Assembly (NCBI GenBank): GCA_009667805.1
Contig: CM019067.1
Span: forward strand, 71,504,997 to 71,568,996
Direction: 5' to 3'
Length of the DNA: 64,000 nucleotides
Source: Leptobrachium leishanense
Taxonomy: Eukaryota; Chordata; Amphibia; Anura; Megophryidae
Part shown: positions 23,564 through 34,621 of the stretch, piece after piece
How the letters are laid out: each line of letters begins with the position of its first letter
Position numbering within the stretch: position 1 is the stretch's first letter
Position numbers and translations under genes: made by a program
The notes under the pieces: model-generated
Database searches by the model: none
What the model was told of the DNA's origin: nothing
Seen by the model: only the letters and a program-made list of their open reading frames with translations

Positions 23564-24674
23564 CTTAACATTCCGGCAAATTTAAATTTGCCTGGATACT
23601 AATGCACATACCAGCTACTGTACTTAATCTTATTTCTTTTGCTTTCTTCAGAAGGCTGAATACTTCAGCTGTGTGTGATCCTTATCTTCTGTGTAGGTAC
23701 GAGTTTCTGATGCCAGGTTTAGTGTTGAAGACAGGGGAAGGACATGGACAACATTTTACAGAAACTGAAGGAAGAAAGAAACAAGCAGAAAGTGCAGGGT
23801 ATTCAATTAATGCAGAAGATAAGACCACTTAAATCAATGGCTTTCCTTTACATTGATTCTGCATAACAAAACAACCCAACACCTGTAAACTAGGTATGGG
23901 CTTTCAGTAACTAGGCCAATGGAAGACCTGGTAACATTGGCTTGGAACTGGTTTCATAAAAATGGAACAAAAAGGATTTAAATAAATACATCTTGTTATT
24001 TGAAGAAGAAATTAAAAGTGAAGGAGTTAATGGAACCTTTCGCTGGGTTTTTGGTAGATACATAAACTTGGGGAGGATACATAAACACACTTATGCGATT
24101 CATTCACTGAAGCCACTCTGCACCTTTATTTGACTCCTGGTGAGATAAAGCCCCAGAAACTCACATGAACTCACTAATATCAATGCTTACTGTTAAGTTT
24201 TTGACCACCCCCTGAAATTCCATGGTTTTTAAGGTCTTTTGTCCTTTTTTTCCTACAAATTCTGGATGAGAGGGTCAAAAAATATAGTTCTTTTTTAGTT
24301 GTCTTCATTAGGTATCTATTTCTGGGGCTGGCACGTTTCAACCGAAGCGGAACTATATGGTCACTTAGGCTTTAAGGCATCCATACAAAGACTGAAGAAA
24401 AAAAATGCCATTCTTCAATTTTATTTTACAGTCAAGGGAATGAATGTGAAGACTTATGTACCTGCAAGCAGCATTAACGCAAAGTGTTCCTTTTACCTTA
24501 AGTGTTAAAGTCAATCGCTGGACTAATGAGAAGCCAATAAATTTAGTACAGTGCTCTAGCAGTCTTTACCTTTCTTGTCTATACATCAATAGGTCATTCT
24601 CAGTTAATTAAGTGAAGACATAATCAGCTTAATTTATGTAGCGCGGGGCAGTTAATGATATCTCCGTACAGTAC
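23564..24674. other. Intron; nothing recognised
   Basis: Unique-looking sequence. Short plus-strand open frames at 23602-23832 and 24299-24508 have no motif and no good splice borders. Confidence 0.4.
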
Positions 24675-24821
24675 CTGGTGCTTGGCACGGCCATATAACT
24701 TGTCTGACATGTCAAGCTTATTCTGCAGATGTTCCAGTTTCACTCTGCAGTCCTTAAGCTGGGATTTCAAGTCATACTCCTCGCTCCGTAACTGGTAAAT
24801 GGTATGCTCCTGAGCCTGTAA
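24675..24821 (-). CDS. Coding exon of the coiled-coil gene
   Basis: Minus-strand acceptor TTTATTCCAG and donor CAG/GTACTG border 147 bp (49 codons, phase 0 to phase 0). The translation starts LQAQEHTIYQLRSEEYDLKS and ends LYGRAKHQ, with leucine and valine at a/d-like spacing and many E, K, Q, R: a clear coiled coil. The short intron (310 bp) to the exon at 25215-25132 contrasts with the 8.3-kb intron downstream. I do not recognise the family with confidence. Confidence 0.8.
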
Positions 24822-25131
24822 CTGGAATAAAGCCTAGCCACATTAAAAGATTAAGCAAAGAGTGTGCTGTACACCAATTAATTACTATACTTTAAGCACA
24901 AAGACACCATTTCTAATTGACATGGCTTCCCAGCTGAAAAATCTGGTACTTAAATTTAGACTATGTCGAACAAAGCTCATGTGCTCTCATGCATGTAACG
25001 ATGCATATATATTTATATATTTCTGTTAATATCTTATTTCCATTTAAAATATACTGGAATGCAATTAAAGAAAACCACTTATTACTGGCAGCAGAACCTG
25101 AAGACATCCGTTTCAATAATTAATCGGGTAC

Positions 25132-25215
25132 CTCGGCGAGAAGTCCTTCTTGTTTCTGCTTCAGAGAAAGAGTTTCCCGGTGTTCGTTCTGTAACTCAGA
25201 TGTCCGTCCCTGAAT
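25132..25215 (-). CDS. Coding exon of the coiled-coil gene (most upstream exon seen)
   Basis: Minus-strand acceptor ACTTGCAG and donor GAG/GTACCC border 84 bp, phase 0, 28 codons starting IQGRTSELQNEHRE and ending QEGLLAE. Coiled-coil composition. It joins in frame to 24821-24675 (LLAE-LQAQEH). Upstream exons should lie above 25215; I found none I trust, so the start codon and promoter are not in view or not recognised. Confidence 0.75.
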
Positions 25216-26642
25216 CTGCAAGTTTACACATCAAGAGAAACCACAATGTCAACCAATTGGACCTCACTTAAGGATCTTAAAAGATCAATCCGCGAAGCAG
25301 AGGATGAACAGGACCCCATTTCTGAAGTTCGATGCTCAAACGACTCTTTCATTAAACGATGCTCTCTCCTATTGATTTCGGCTTAAGTAATGAGAAAGCT
25401 TATCCAAAAATCTTTAGCATTTGGGCTCAAGTTAAGAAAATCAATGCAGACATTTCCCATTTGAACTGCATATGTGAGTTTTATGTACAAAAGGCAAGAC
25501 AAAGCCAAAATCAGATAAATCGATGACATTGTCAATAGAACATGAAGCTGACAAATGGTGTTTTATAGCAATTAAAGTGAGCTGTAAACAGAAAGAGGCT
25601 AATCATTCGCAGCCATATATCATATACGGTTTGCACTATTTACAAATATTATACACCTACAATGTCAAAAAAATAATAAAAAGAACACAATTAAATCTAA
25701 CCACGGCTTCTTGGCATTCACTGAACATGTGCCTGGGATTTAAGCTGTGAGAAGTGAAATATTCAATGTGATCAGCAACAAAACTCCCTTTGATCATTGC
25801 CATAGAGGTTTTCTTCAATAAACGTTTTATTTTATCTTCAGCAGCTTTCTCGATCATCTTTTTTGAGGATCAGTAGAATGTACCATCGGCATGTCGTGCC
25901 GTCTGAAGATAAGGTGCTTCTTAGTTTTCACCAGTTACTCTATACAGCTCTGCAGCTCAATAGGTGACACATTACATTTGGTAATTACATCAGTCCTTAT
26001 TGGGTTAAAAACAACAATGGTACCTTAAAATTATTTACAGTGTGAATACAAAGCATAGAATGGATTCTGGAATGTCCTCTATCAGCCAAAACTACATAAA
26101 TGTCCCTCGGAGACTACAACCTGGTGCCCTTTACTTGCTGCTCTTAATATCTGGGGAGTATAAGTGTTTCATAGAGATTCACAGCAATAAAACTGACAAT
26201 GTGTTATTAACCTGTAGTAAACATGTTTATAGCTTAGTCTGCGTAAATAAGATACAGTGGTTTAGCGCTCACTGATTAGTCACATTTATAAAAGAAGTGA
26301 TCAATAGGTCACGAAGTCACCTAAATACCTTGTGGACTATAGATACAAGTCCATATTCTCCCCATAAAACACATTTTCATTGGTTTGCAGTTAAGCCATC
26401 ACACTCCCTTATTAACTGCTGCATAATATGCAATAAACTGCTAAGGCTTGAAGAACATGGACAAGCTAATAAAGATTTTGGGTGTCATCATGGAGTTTAA
26501 CCTTTGAACAAAATAAAGTGCACGGTAACACCTAAAAAGCCCAAAGGTTCGACAAAAATCTCAATGGTTCTAAAAGCAGATGGATGGAAGGATAATTGAT
26601 TCATCAGGATAGTACTAATCCGTTGGGTCAACATGATGTACA
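25216..26642. other. Intron or upstream sequence; nothing recognised
   Basis: Mostly non-repetitive AT-rich DNA. The part 25260-25560 looks low in repeats and could be conserved non-coding sequence, but there is no direct evidence. Confidence 0.3.
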
Positions 26643-27415
26643 TACACTCACTGGCCACTTTATTATTAGGTACACCTGTTCAATTGCTTGTTAACAAAAA
26701 TTGCTAAATCAGCCAATCACATGGCAGCAACTCAATGCATTTAGGCAACTGGACATGGTGAAGACGACTTGCTGAAGCGCAAACCGAGCATCATAGTGGG
26801 GAAGAAAGGGGAATTAAGCGTCGTTCAATGTGGCATAGTTGTTAGTGCCAGACAGCTTGTCTGAGTATTTCAAAACTGCTGATCGACTGGAATTTTCATG
26901 CACAACCATCTCTAGGGTTTACAGAGAATAGTCAGAAAAAGAAAATATCCAGTAAGCGGCAGTTGTGTGGATGAAAATGCCTTGCTGATGACAGAGGATA
27001 ATGGGCAGACTGGTTCGAGATGATAGAAAGGCAACAGTAACTCAAATAACCACTCGTTACAACAAAGGTATGTAGTTACAAGTATTTATAAAGCGCAAAC
27101 AAGTTCCGTAGCACTTTATAAATACCATCTCTGAACACACAACATGTCAAACCTTGAAGCAGATGGGCTACAGCAGCAGCAAACCATGCCGGGTGCAACT
27201 CCTGTCATCTAAGAACAGGAAACAGAGGCTAGAATTTGCACAAGCTCACCAAAATTGGACAATAGAAGATTGAGAAAATGTTGCCTGGTCTCAGGAGTCT
27301 CAATTTCAGCTGTGACATTCAGATGGTAGGCAAAGAATTGTCGGAATCAACATGAAAACATGGTTCCATCCTGTCTCATATCAACAGTCCAGGCTAGAGG
27401 TGTAATGGGTATACG
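26643..27415 (+). mobile_element. Tc1-like transposon remnant
   Basis: Begins TACACTCACTGGCCACTTTA, the terminus of a widespread fish/frog Tc1-like family. It continues with decayed transposase gene sequence (CAGATGGGCTACAGCAGCAG; AACAGGAAACAGAGGCTAGA). About 50 bp at 27068-27120 (GTATTTATAAAGCGC...GTAGCACTTTATAAAT) look like a short LINE/SINE tail inserted in it. No intact frame remains, and the right end is unclear. Confidence 0.7.
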
Positions 27416-27984
27416 ACAATAGGTGATGAACAATGATGGTCAACTTTTAAATAATGATAGGATGAACTTCCAGGAAGTGGGTCACAGCTTTCTTAGTAAG
27501 ACAATGGAATATAGCAAGGAAGTATAGACCCTATAAAATAAAAGTACACCTAGTACAGTAAAGCTGTGACAATATAGCCTAGAATTGGAGAAGACTCACA
27601 AGATCCCTTGGTTGGGTCAGCGTAGTAATAGAACTCCCATAAGCGGTAGGCTGCACACTGGGTCTTGGTCAAATGAGAACGTAGAGGATCTTGCCAATCA
27701 TCACCAACTGTAATGAAGCTGAAGAGTATGCTCCTCCCAAAGAAAGGGATAGCCCCAGGGTTCCAAAAGCATGAGATTTATTCAAAAACAATGACAAAAG
27801 ACAATAACATTAACACATGTTAATACAGACTTTCAAAATAACTCAACACACACAGCCATTAACATCTAAACCACTGCCAACAAAAGTGAGTACATTCTCA
27901 AATGAAAATGTCCAAATTGGGTCCAAATAGCCATTTGCCCTCCCCAGTGTCATGTGACTCATTAGTGTTACAATGTCTCAGGTG
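27416..27984. other. Nothing recognised
   Basis: Unique-looking sequence without motifs. Confidence 0.3.
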
Positions 27985-28188
27985 TGAATGGAGAGTAGAG
28001 GTAACATCACCGCTCTGCATGGAGAGAGCCTGTGGAGTCATGGGTTCGATCCCAGCAAGCAACCTCTCCAGTAAGTGTCCTTGGGCAAGACACCTAACGG
28101 TACATACTCGTCACACAGGACATACTTGAAAACGAGAGAAATCTCAATGTATCCTTCCTGGTAAAATCTTTTCTCAAAAAAAAAAAAA
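27985..28188 (+). mobile_element. V-SINE-like element
   Basis: The 5' part contains GGGTTCGATCCCAGC, a Pol III B box as in tRNA-derived SINEs. The centre contains GTCCTTGGGCAAGACACCTA, matching the conserved central domain of the V-SINE superfamily. The 3' tail (AGGACATACTTGAAAACGAG, TGTATCCTTCCTGGTAAAAT) is that of the LINE at 20341-22045. It ends in A13. No target duplication was established. Confidence 0.75.
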
Positions 28189-28449
28189 TTGGTGTTATCG
28201 CCCTGACATTGGTCACTGTAAGTTCAAAGTGGCACCTCATGGCAAAGAACTTTCTTGACATGGCTATTTCCTGTATACACCTCTATAGTGTGTATACTGT
28301 GTGTCTAAGTCAGTGTGTATTTCTGTTTATGTTTAAGTGTGTAGTGTATATATGTGTGTGTTTAAAGCTATGTAGGAGTCTTCTTGTGTGTATGTGTATA
28401 AGTAGGTGTCTGGGTGATGTATTCAGCTGTGTATGGCTGTAAGTGTCTG

Positions 28450-28790
28450 CATCAGTGTTTGTATACCGTTATGTGGTGCTCAATTCTCAGTGAAAGCCAG
28501 AGCATGCAACAGAATCCAGATTGCAGATCATTGCTGTGCGTGGGGTCTGTCAGGTTTGACCGGAGCAGCAGAAGACAGACCCTGACCTGCATCGATTTAG
28601 ACAGCGAGTGTGATGAGCAGAGCTTGAGATTTGCAGGTCTTTGCCTCTTACTACGAACACCAGCTCTTAGCCAAAATTGGTACAGTGTCCCTCCCGAAAC
28701 GTGTGGCTGGATCCATCCCTGCTCCATGGAGTCATTTACAAGCTTGCCTAAGTTGAGTAGCAGGCAAAGATGGCAGTTTCAGCTGGAATA
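28450..28790 (-). repeat. Dispersed repeat, copy 1
   Basis: Read on the minus strand it matches 36845-37130 on the plus strand. Shared words are CCAATTTTGGCTAAGAGCTG, GCTCATCACACTCGCT, CTGCTGCTC and CACTGAGAAT-GAGCACCAC. The family is unknown; no terminal structure or coding frame is evident. The open frames here are on both strands and not gene-like. Confidence 0.6.
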
Positions 28791-30224
28791 GTAGGGGAGC
28801 CATTAGTGGTAATGAGGGAGCCACAAAGTACAACGTCCCCACTCAGAGAAATCACTACACAAATGCAGTGTTGCGCAATATAACAAGTAGGGAAGAAATA
28901 TTTATAACGTTTAACAATCACAGGAGGAGACAGAGATTTAACCCTAAATAATATAAACATGCTGGGCCAACTGAACAGGAAGGCACATGGAGGGAGTGAC
29001 CAAGTGGTTGGGGAGCAGCAAGACTCCATAAACTTCAAGTTTTTGCATGAGTAAATGCTTGCGTGTGCCAGTGTATGGATACATCGGTCATGTCTGTCAG
29101 CAAGCCCCATTTGAATTTGTGCAAGATAAGGGTCACAATCTAGAGTTCAGAACTTTTTATCCCAGTAATATTCATTTAAAGGATGCACAAACACATGAAA
29201 AAAACAAGCAAATTTACGTTATTTTAATCCTTTAACTATCTCAGAATAACAAACTATATGCAAAAAGCTGTTTACCCTACTTTTAAGAGTTAACTTTGTA
29301 TCCTAGGTTTCAAATACAGGTATATGTTACGATAACATCCCGCACAGTATGATATTTATCTGCCTATAACAACCAGAGACTAGTACACTGGAGATATTAG
29401 TATATGCCCAGGTAGGAGCCATCTAATGTTGTTATTGGAAAGAAAATGCAAAAACATGGAATGATAGTTTCAAAACGTCATGCAAATAGTTGAACTTTAT
29501 TGGTTGTCACAGTAATTAACAAGGTATGTACTGTATATATGCGTAAGTCAGTAGACTTCTCCATGTTAGAACTGTTCTAGATCACATTGATGATCTACAA
29601 ATAAAAATGGAGATATAAACGCAAACCAGAAAATAGTGATTTAGATACGACAGAAAAAAATGCATTAATGTCAAACACTGGGGAAAATTAATAACTTAGG
29701 AGTGCAAACACTAATGTGTTTATCTAGCATTTTTCTGAGTGAATTGTAAATGAGGATTTTTTTCCCCTCATCCCTCGGATGCCCATCTTCGGCAAAACCT
29801 CATTTTTTTTAATTAGACATTTAGTTCACCTCTCCTCACCGCGTGATTAACATTTAGTCAGTTATGCATATTTACACACTTTGAGAGATGATTCTTCAAA
29901 CTAACAGATTAAACAGGACTATGCACATAAGTATGATGAATGAACGCTCATAATGAATGCCGGCTCTCACAAAACGGAAAACGTATCGGTAGGATTCTTA
30001 ATTGCGAGTAAAGGCTAGATTTAATTCTCAAATGTTTTCCAGGCCAATACCCAAATCAGAATCTGGAGGCATCTTAAAGAGAAATTAAGTAGATTCAGAT
30101 GCCAACAGTACGAAAACCAGGACAGTATAAACATAGCACTAATTAAATTAATAGCTCATTTATTAATAATATCTTTATTATGCTAACTCCAAACACTGTC
30201 TGCTTGTCAAACACAGGGTCATAT
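28791..30224. other. Nothing recognised
   Basis: AT-rich unique-looking DNA; TAATTA-type words are frequent near 29700-29850 but no element or exon can be supported. Confidence 0.3.
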
Positions 30225-30470
30225 AATGCCATAAAGGGTTATTCAATAAGCGAGGAACTTGTCACTGAATTGCACCGAACAGTGAATTTCACCATACGGT
30301 GCAATTGTGTGGAAATTCAGAAAACGGTCAGCGAAATACGGTGCTGTTCACCTCTGATCGCTGCAATTCAGCAATCTTCAGCAGCAGTGAAATTGTCCCA
30401 TAGAGAAGTAATGGTTAATCTATTCAGAGAACGCCGAACTGTACCGAAGTGTCAGTGAAACGTCTTGATT
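30225..30470. mobile_element. GGGTTATTCA-type MITE fragment
   Basis: Starts AAAGGGTTATTCAATAAGCG and shares CACTGAATTGCACCGAACAG-like and TATTCAGAGAACGCCGAACT words with the larger element at 53023-53802. One end is not evident. Confidence 0.5.
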
Positions 30471-30492
30471 TTCGATGCTTCGGTTGTTTTTG

Positions 30493-30662
30493 GTTTTTTT
30501 TGAGAAAGTATTTTACCAGGAAGGATACATTGAGCTTTCTCTCGTTTTCAAGTATGTCCTGGGTGGTGAGTCTGTACTGTTAGGTGTCTTGCCCAAGCGG
30601 ACACTTACTGGAGAGGCGCTCTCTCCATGCAGAGCAGTGATGTTACCTCTACTCCACCCAGC
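30493..30662 (-). mobile_element. V-SINE-like element, inverted copy
   Basis: On the minus strand it has the central domain (CTTGGGCAAGACACCTAACA) and LINE-derived tail (CATACTTGAAAACGAGAG, TATCCTTCCTGGTAAAATAC). Compared with the copy at 27985 it lacks the roughly 34-bp segment bearing the B box. Confidence 0.7.
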
Positions 30663-31018
30663 CGATACTCACGCCACCCAAAGGTTTAGACAGGCGAATC
30701 CCATGAGATTCAATGTAGGGATGCACGATACCACTTTTTTTAGGACCGAGTACGAGTACCGATACTTTTTCTTTTAAGTACTCACCGATACGAGTACCGA
30801 TACTTTTAATGTCATGTGACCGCTTTCCAATTAGAACAGACATATACACATAAACACACACCTTCCAACAGGAAAAAAGGAAGCACTCCGTCCTGGTAAA
30901 TAAAAAAATATAGTTCACTGCCCGGGTGCTGCTCATAGGGTAGGTACAAACATACAAAATGTGGGACCACACCAGGGCTTATAAAAATGTAAAGTTTAAT
31001 ATGTATACATTAAAAGCT

Positions 31019-31136
31019 CCAATGTTTCAGCTCCTAAGAGCCTTTGTCAATGGATGGTACATAAATCACATATAAGTATGTTTATGTGATTTATGTACCA
31101 TCCACTCACAAAGGCTCTTAGGAGCCGAAACATTGG
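31019..31136. repeat. Palindrome with GAAAC-type motif on each arm
   Basis: Arms 31019-31072 and 31083-31136 are complementary over about 54 bp. The right arm reads ACAAAGGCTCTTAGGAGCCG then AAACATTGG; the left arm holds the same inverted. Confidence 0.7.
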
Positions 31137-31480
31137 TACTTTACAAACCATATCTATATAACAAAAGATAGCAGTACTCTGGGACTTATAAAATAATGAA
31201 ATTTATTAGATATGCATTAAAATCTGATGTTTCGGTTCCTAAGAGCATTAATAATAGGAGTCAAAACGTCGGATTTTAATGCATCTCTAATAAATTTCGT
31301 TATTTCATAAATCCCAGATGCTCCCATCTTTTGCATCTTTTTATTCATTGTTTGTGAGTAGCACCTGGGCAGAGAAACAGTTTTACAGAGTGCTGATTTC
31401 TGCTCCGAGTATCTGTATGTCTGTCTCTATCCAGACTCACATAAAGACCACAGATGCAGGCAGTGACAGTCACTGGGGCG

Positions 31481-31773
31481 GCTGGCAGAGTGCTCTAACG
31501 GCACTCTGCCAGGACCCTCCGGGTGTCCCTTTCCTCCAAGCAGCTACGTACAGACAAATCTTGTAGCCCATTAACCTGGCCGCTTGCGTGTGAACCAGCA
31601 GCCGCAATCTCACGAGTTCCTGGAGTTCACGTGAGCTCCGCGATCTTGCGAGATCGCGGCTGCTGGTTCCCCCGCGAGCGGCCGGGCTGCAAGATTTGTC
31701 GGTACACAATTGCTTGAAGGAAAGGGACACCTGGAGGGGCCTGGCAGAGTGCCGTTAGAGCACTCTGCCAGCC
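31481..31773. repeat. 293-bp GC-rich palindrome inside the hAT
   Basis: 31481-31565 pairs with 31689-31773, and the intervening DNA also pairs (GAACCAGCAGCCGC near 31589 with GCGGCTGCTGGTTC near 31658). It looks like a nested foldback MITE; no separate TSD was identified. Confidence 0.65.
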
Positions 31774-32161
31774 ACGCCTGCCCCTCGGACATCGGACGGC
31801 AAGCCAGCCGAGCGCTGGCTTCCAGTATTGGTTGAGGCATCGGGTGAATCTGCATGAGTACTAAGTACTCATGCATATCCTGGTATCGGCACCGAACGGT
31901 GCATCCCTAATTCAATGTAAAACATTATCATTTTTATTTATTATTCAACAGTTTATTCTTTTCATTTTCAGCAAAAAGCCTTTTTCATTGGAACATTTTG
32001 TTGTACTTTTTGTATTTTTTTGTTAAAAAACAAAATGGGAATTTAATTTTTTTTTTTTTTTGAAAAGGCGTTTTTTATTCTCTAACAGTTTTATTATTTT
32101 TTATAGGACCTTTTTTATTATTTCACACATATTTTCATGTATTATTTAGCTGCAGAAAGAT

Positions 32162-32857
32162 TTGTATATATTGGGGGACTGGGCACTTAAATGGCAGATG
32201 AAATTTAATGTAGATGAATGCAAGGTTATGCACTTTGGAGTGAAGAACACACAGGCAACTTATACCCTAAAATGTACCGAGTTAGCGAAATCAAAGCAGG
32301 AGAAGGGTTTGGGAATAATCAAAGACTTCAAACTAAGTAACAATGTGCAATGTCAAACAGCAGCCGCCAAGGCCAGCAAGGTATTGGCATGGATTAAAAG
32401 GGGAATTCACTCTCGGGATGAAAACATAATTTTGCCTCTTTATAAATCAATGGTAAGACGCACCTTGAATATGCCGTGCAATATTGGACGCCTGTCTTAA
32501 AGGATATTATGGTGCTAGAAAAATTGCAGAGACGGGCAACTAAATTAATAAGGGGAATGGAAGATTTAAGCTATGAGGAAAGACTAACACGCTTAAACCT
32601 GTTTAGTTTAGAGAAACGGCGCCTTAGAGGGGATCTGATAACTAACAAACACAAAGCCATTGTCTGGAAACCTATTCATTATTAGGCCTATACACAGGAC
32701 ACGAGGTAACCCAATTAGACTGGACGAAAGGATATTCAGCCTAAAGCTTAGGAAGGGTTATTTTACGGTGAGAACAATAAAGCTGTGGAATTCTCTGCCT
32801 GTTGAGGTGGTTGAGTCAGAAACTGAAACAGATTTTCAAACAACGACTGGATGTTAG
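32162..32857 (+). pseudogene. CR1-type LINE reverse-transcriptase C-terminus, decayed
   Basis: Three plus-strand frames join into one reading: WALKWQMKFNVDECKVMHFG, then [20 protein letters not shown] after a shift near 32460, then GNPIRLDERIFSLKLRKGYF and TIKLWNSLPVEVVES after a second shift near 32665. The KWxMxFNxDKCxVMHFG block and the RTxKLWNSLP block mark the end of non-LTR reverse transcriptases of the CR1 group. A further stop ends it at 32857. Catalytic FADD lies upstream and is absent, so this is a 5'-truncated dead copy. Confidence 0.8.
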
Positions 32858-33181
32858 GTAATATATTCGATGGCGGATGGGATTCAGTGAAGAGAGTCTT
32901 CTGCAGATCCCAGTTTGGCAGCTACCGATTGCAGTCCCAGTGAGAACATTGTACCTTGAAGAGGAAGCGATACAGTAATGAGAGTTATCCGAATATCCTA
33001 CCGTTTGGACATCTACTGATAACAGCCCCAGTGTGAGAACCTGATGCGGCTCTATTTTTGTGTATATATACATTTTTGACTGCACCTACCTATTGTGTCT
33101 TTGAGGGTTGCTGGAGATTTATCTGGATTCCCAATATACAAGAATAGAGGCTGATGGGTGAGCCTTTAAGATCCCATAGGC

Positions 33182-33317
33182 CAGGGGTCAGCAACCTTGG
33201 CTCCCTGATGTTTAGGGAACTACATCTCCCAAGATGCTCAGTCACCCATTAGGCTGACTGAGCCACATGGGGAACGTAGTTCCCAAAACATCAGGGAGCA
33301 AAGGTTGCTGACCCCTG
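33182..33317. mobile_element. 136-bp hAT MITE, perfect TSD
   Basis: Ends CAGGGGTCAGCAACCTTGG and CAAAGGTTGCTGACCCCTG are inverted. The 8-bp duplication CCATAGGC lies at 33174-33181 and 33318-33325. Internal arms also pair (TCCCTGATGTTTAGGGAACT with its inverse). Non-coding. Confidence 0.9.
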
Positions 33318-33689
33318 CCATAGGCAAATACCGGCACGCCCCACTTGGCTCGAGAGTGTGAGTTTAACCACTTATGAACAATATCTTCCTCTGCTCATTA
33401 TAGAACTTAACTATATTTGTGCTGTAACTCTTATTTTTGAGGTTATTCCAGTGGACATTTATCGTTTTTCTGGACTGTGTTCTACAAGGAAACCCTATTA
33501 CTGCAGTGTAAGACTCCTACTCTTAGTGTTTCACGTGTGCGCTGGGGCATCTGCTCTGTTTTCGGATTAATTTAATTACCTAGATTATGGTGCTGAAACC
33601 TATTAAGCACCAATGACAGCAGCCCCTCGGGGCTCCGGAACCCCACGGAGCTGCTATCCATGGTGCTGAAACCTATTCGGTACCTGTAG

Positions 33690-33770
33690 GTGTTGAACCT
33701 GTATGTATATTTGTCATTCTGCCTCCCATTGTACAGCGCTACAGAACTTCAGCGCTTTATAAAAATTTAA
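33690..33770 (+). mobile_element. L2-like 3' tail fragment
   Basis: CATTGTACAGCGCTACAGAA followed by GCGCTTTATAAAAATT resembles the tail at 40600-40670. Confidence 0.4.
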
Positions 33771-33817
33771 CCGTATGTGCTGGAGAAGACTTTACTCCGT
33801 GCTCCGACTCCCCCATC

Positions 33818-33993
33818 ATCAATACAAGATCTTGGCAACAAACTAATGCGACTCTGGATGGAAATAAACGTTCTGACATTGTAGAAGCTTACAGAAACTA
33901 TGCCACAATAAATGTGCGTTATAACCAAAGCAAAAGTAGGTCCAACAAAATATCACCATGCATGACTTTTGTTTTGGCCTGGTAGTGTATACA
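33818..33993 (+). mobile_element. Tc1-like element end
   Basis: Matches the inverse of 17165-17320 (ATACAAGATCTTGGC, ACTCTGGATGGAAATAAA, AGCAAAAGTAGGTCCAACAA) and ends in TTTTGGCCTGGTAGTGTATA. It is the other orientation of the Tc1 family at 17158-17690, truncated. Confidence 0.65.
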
Positions 33994-34621
33994 GTATAAG
34001 GGAAGGAGTTGGTAAGACGCAGCATGTCTACCCGTTCATTATTACTGTTGTTGCTATCTTGGCTTCCAGTCTGGGCCCTTTGGCAGCTTGTGTATTTAGC
34101 GCCCTATTGATTAACTCAGAATCTCAGCTCGATCTACAGAGATAAAATGAACTGGCATCCAAGAGCCATAAAATTGCCAATAATGTTCAAATTGTGCATA
34201 ATAAACCAATCCAATGCTGGATTTTAGTCGAATGCCCAGGTGAACCTTAATGAGAGACAAAGTGCACAAGTAACTAGTGGCAGTTTAGTTATGCTGTCCT
34301 CAATATAGGTCTTAACCTGCAATATTTTGATGTGGTCCCGGAAGAATATTTCATATTCTTTGCACATATAAACATCATTGTCTGGTTTGAACACAATTAA
34401 ACAGGTTTTCAATAATTAATAGCTCTCTTTGTCTGGGATTACTTTGAAGAAACTCAGCTGTGGTCCAACAGAAATTGTACGTATAGTCACATATGATTGG
34501 GGAACTAGACAGATTACTTATGGTATACATTCATGTATTAACAGGAGACATGGGGGTAGTCTCTGCTTTGAGTCCTTGCTGTCTTTATGGACATTTCTCC
34601 CATATCAATTTGAACTTAAAA

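Larger units (their letters stand above)
30716..31909. mobile_element. Non-autonomous hAT, TAGGGATGCAC ends, perfect TSD
   Basis: Left end TAGGGATGCACGATACCA, right end GGTGCATCCCTA. The 8-bp duplication ATTCAATG is perfect (30708-30715 and 31910-31917). There is no transposase. The interior is a series of palindromes: 31019-31136, 31182-31316 and 31481-31773. The last has GC-rich arms with CTGGCAGAGTGCTCTAACGG at its outer edge. The inner blocks may be nested insertions. Confidence 0.85.

Noticed and set aside
28040..28060. tRNA gene suggested by GGTTCGATCCC
   Set aside because: The B box lies in a V-SINE with a central domain and LINE tail; no cloverleaf could be drawn.
34317..34381. Minus-strand exon ending CAG/GTTAAG (residues KEYEIFFRDHIKILQ)
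   Set aside because: The donor is good, but the acceptor is weak and entry phase differs from the phase-0 exons of the coiled-coil gene; too little support.
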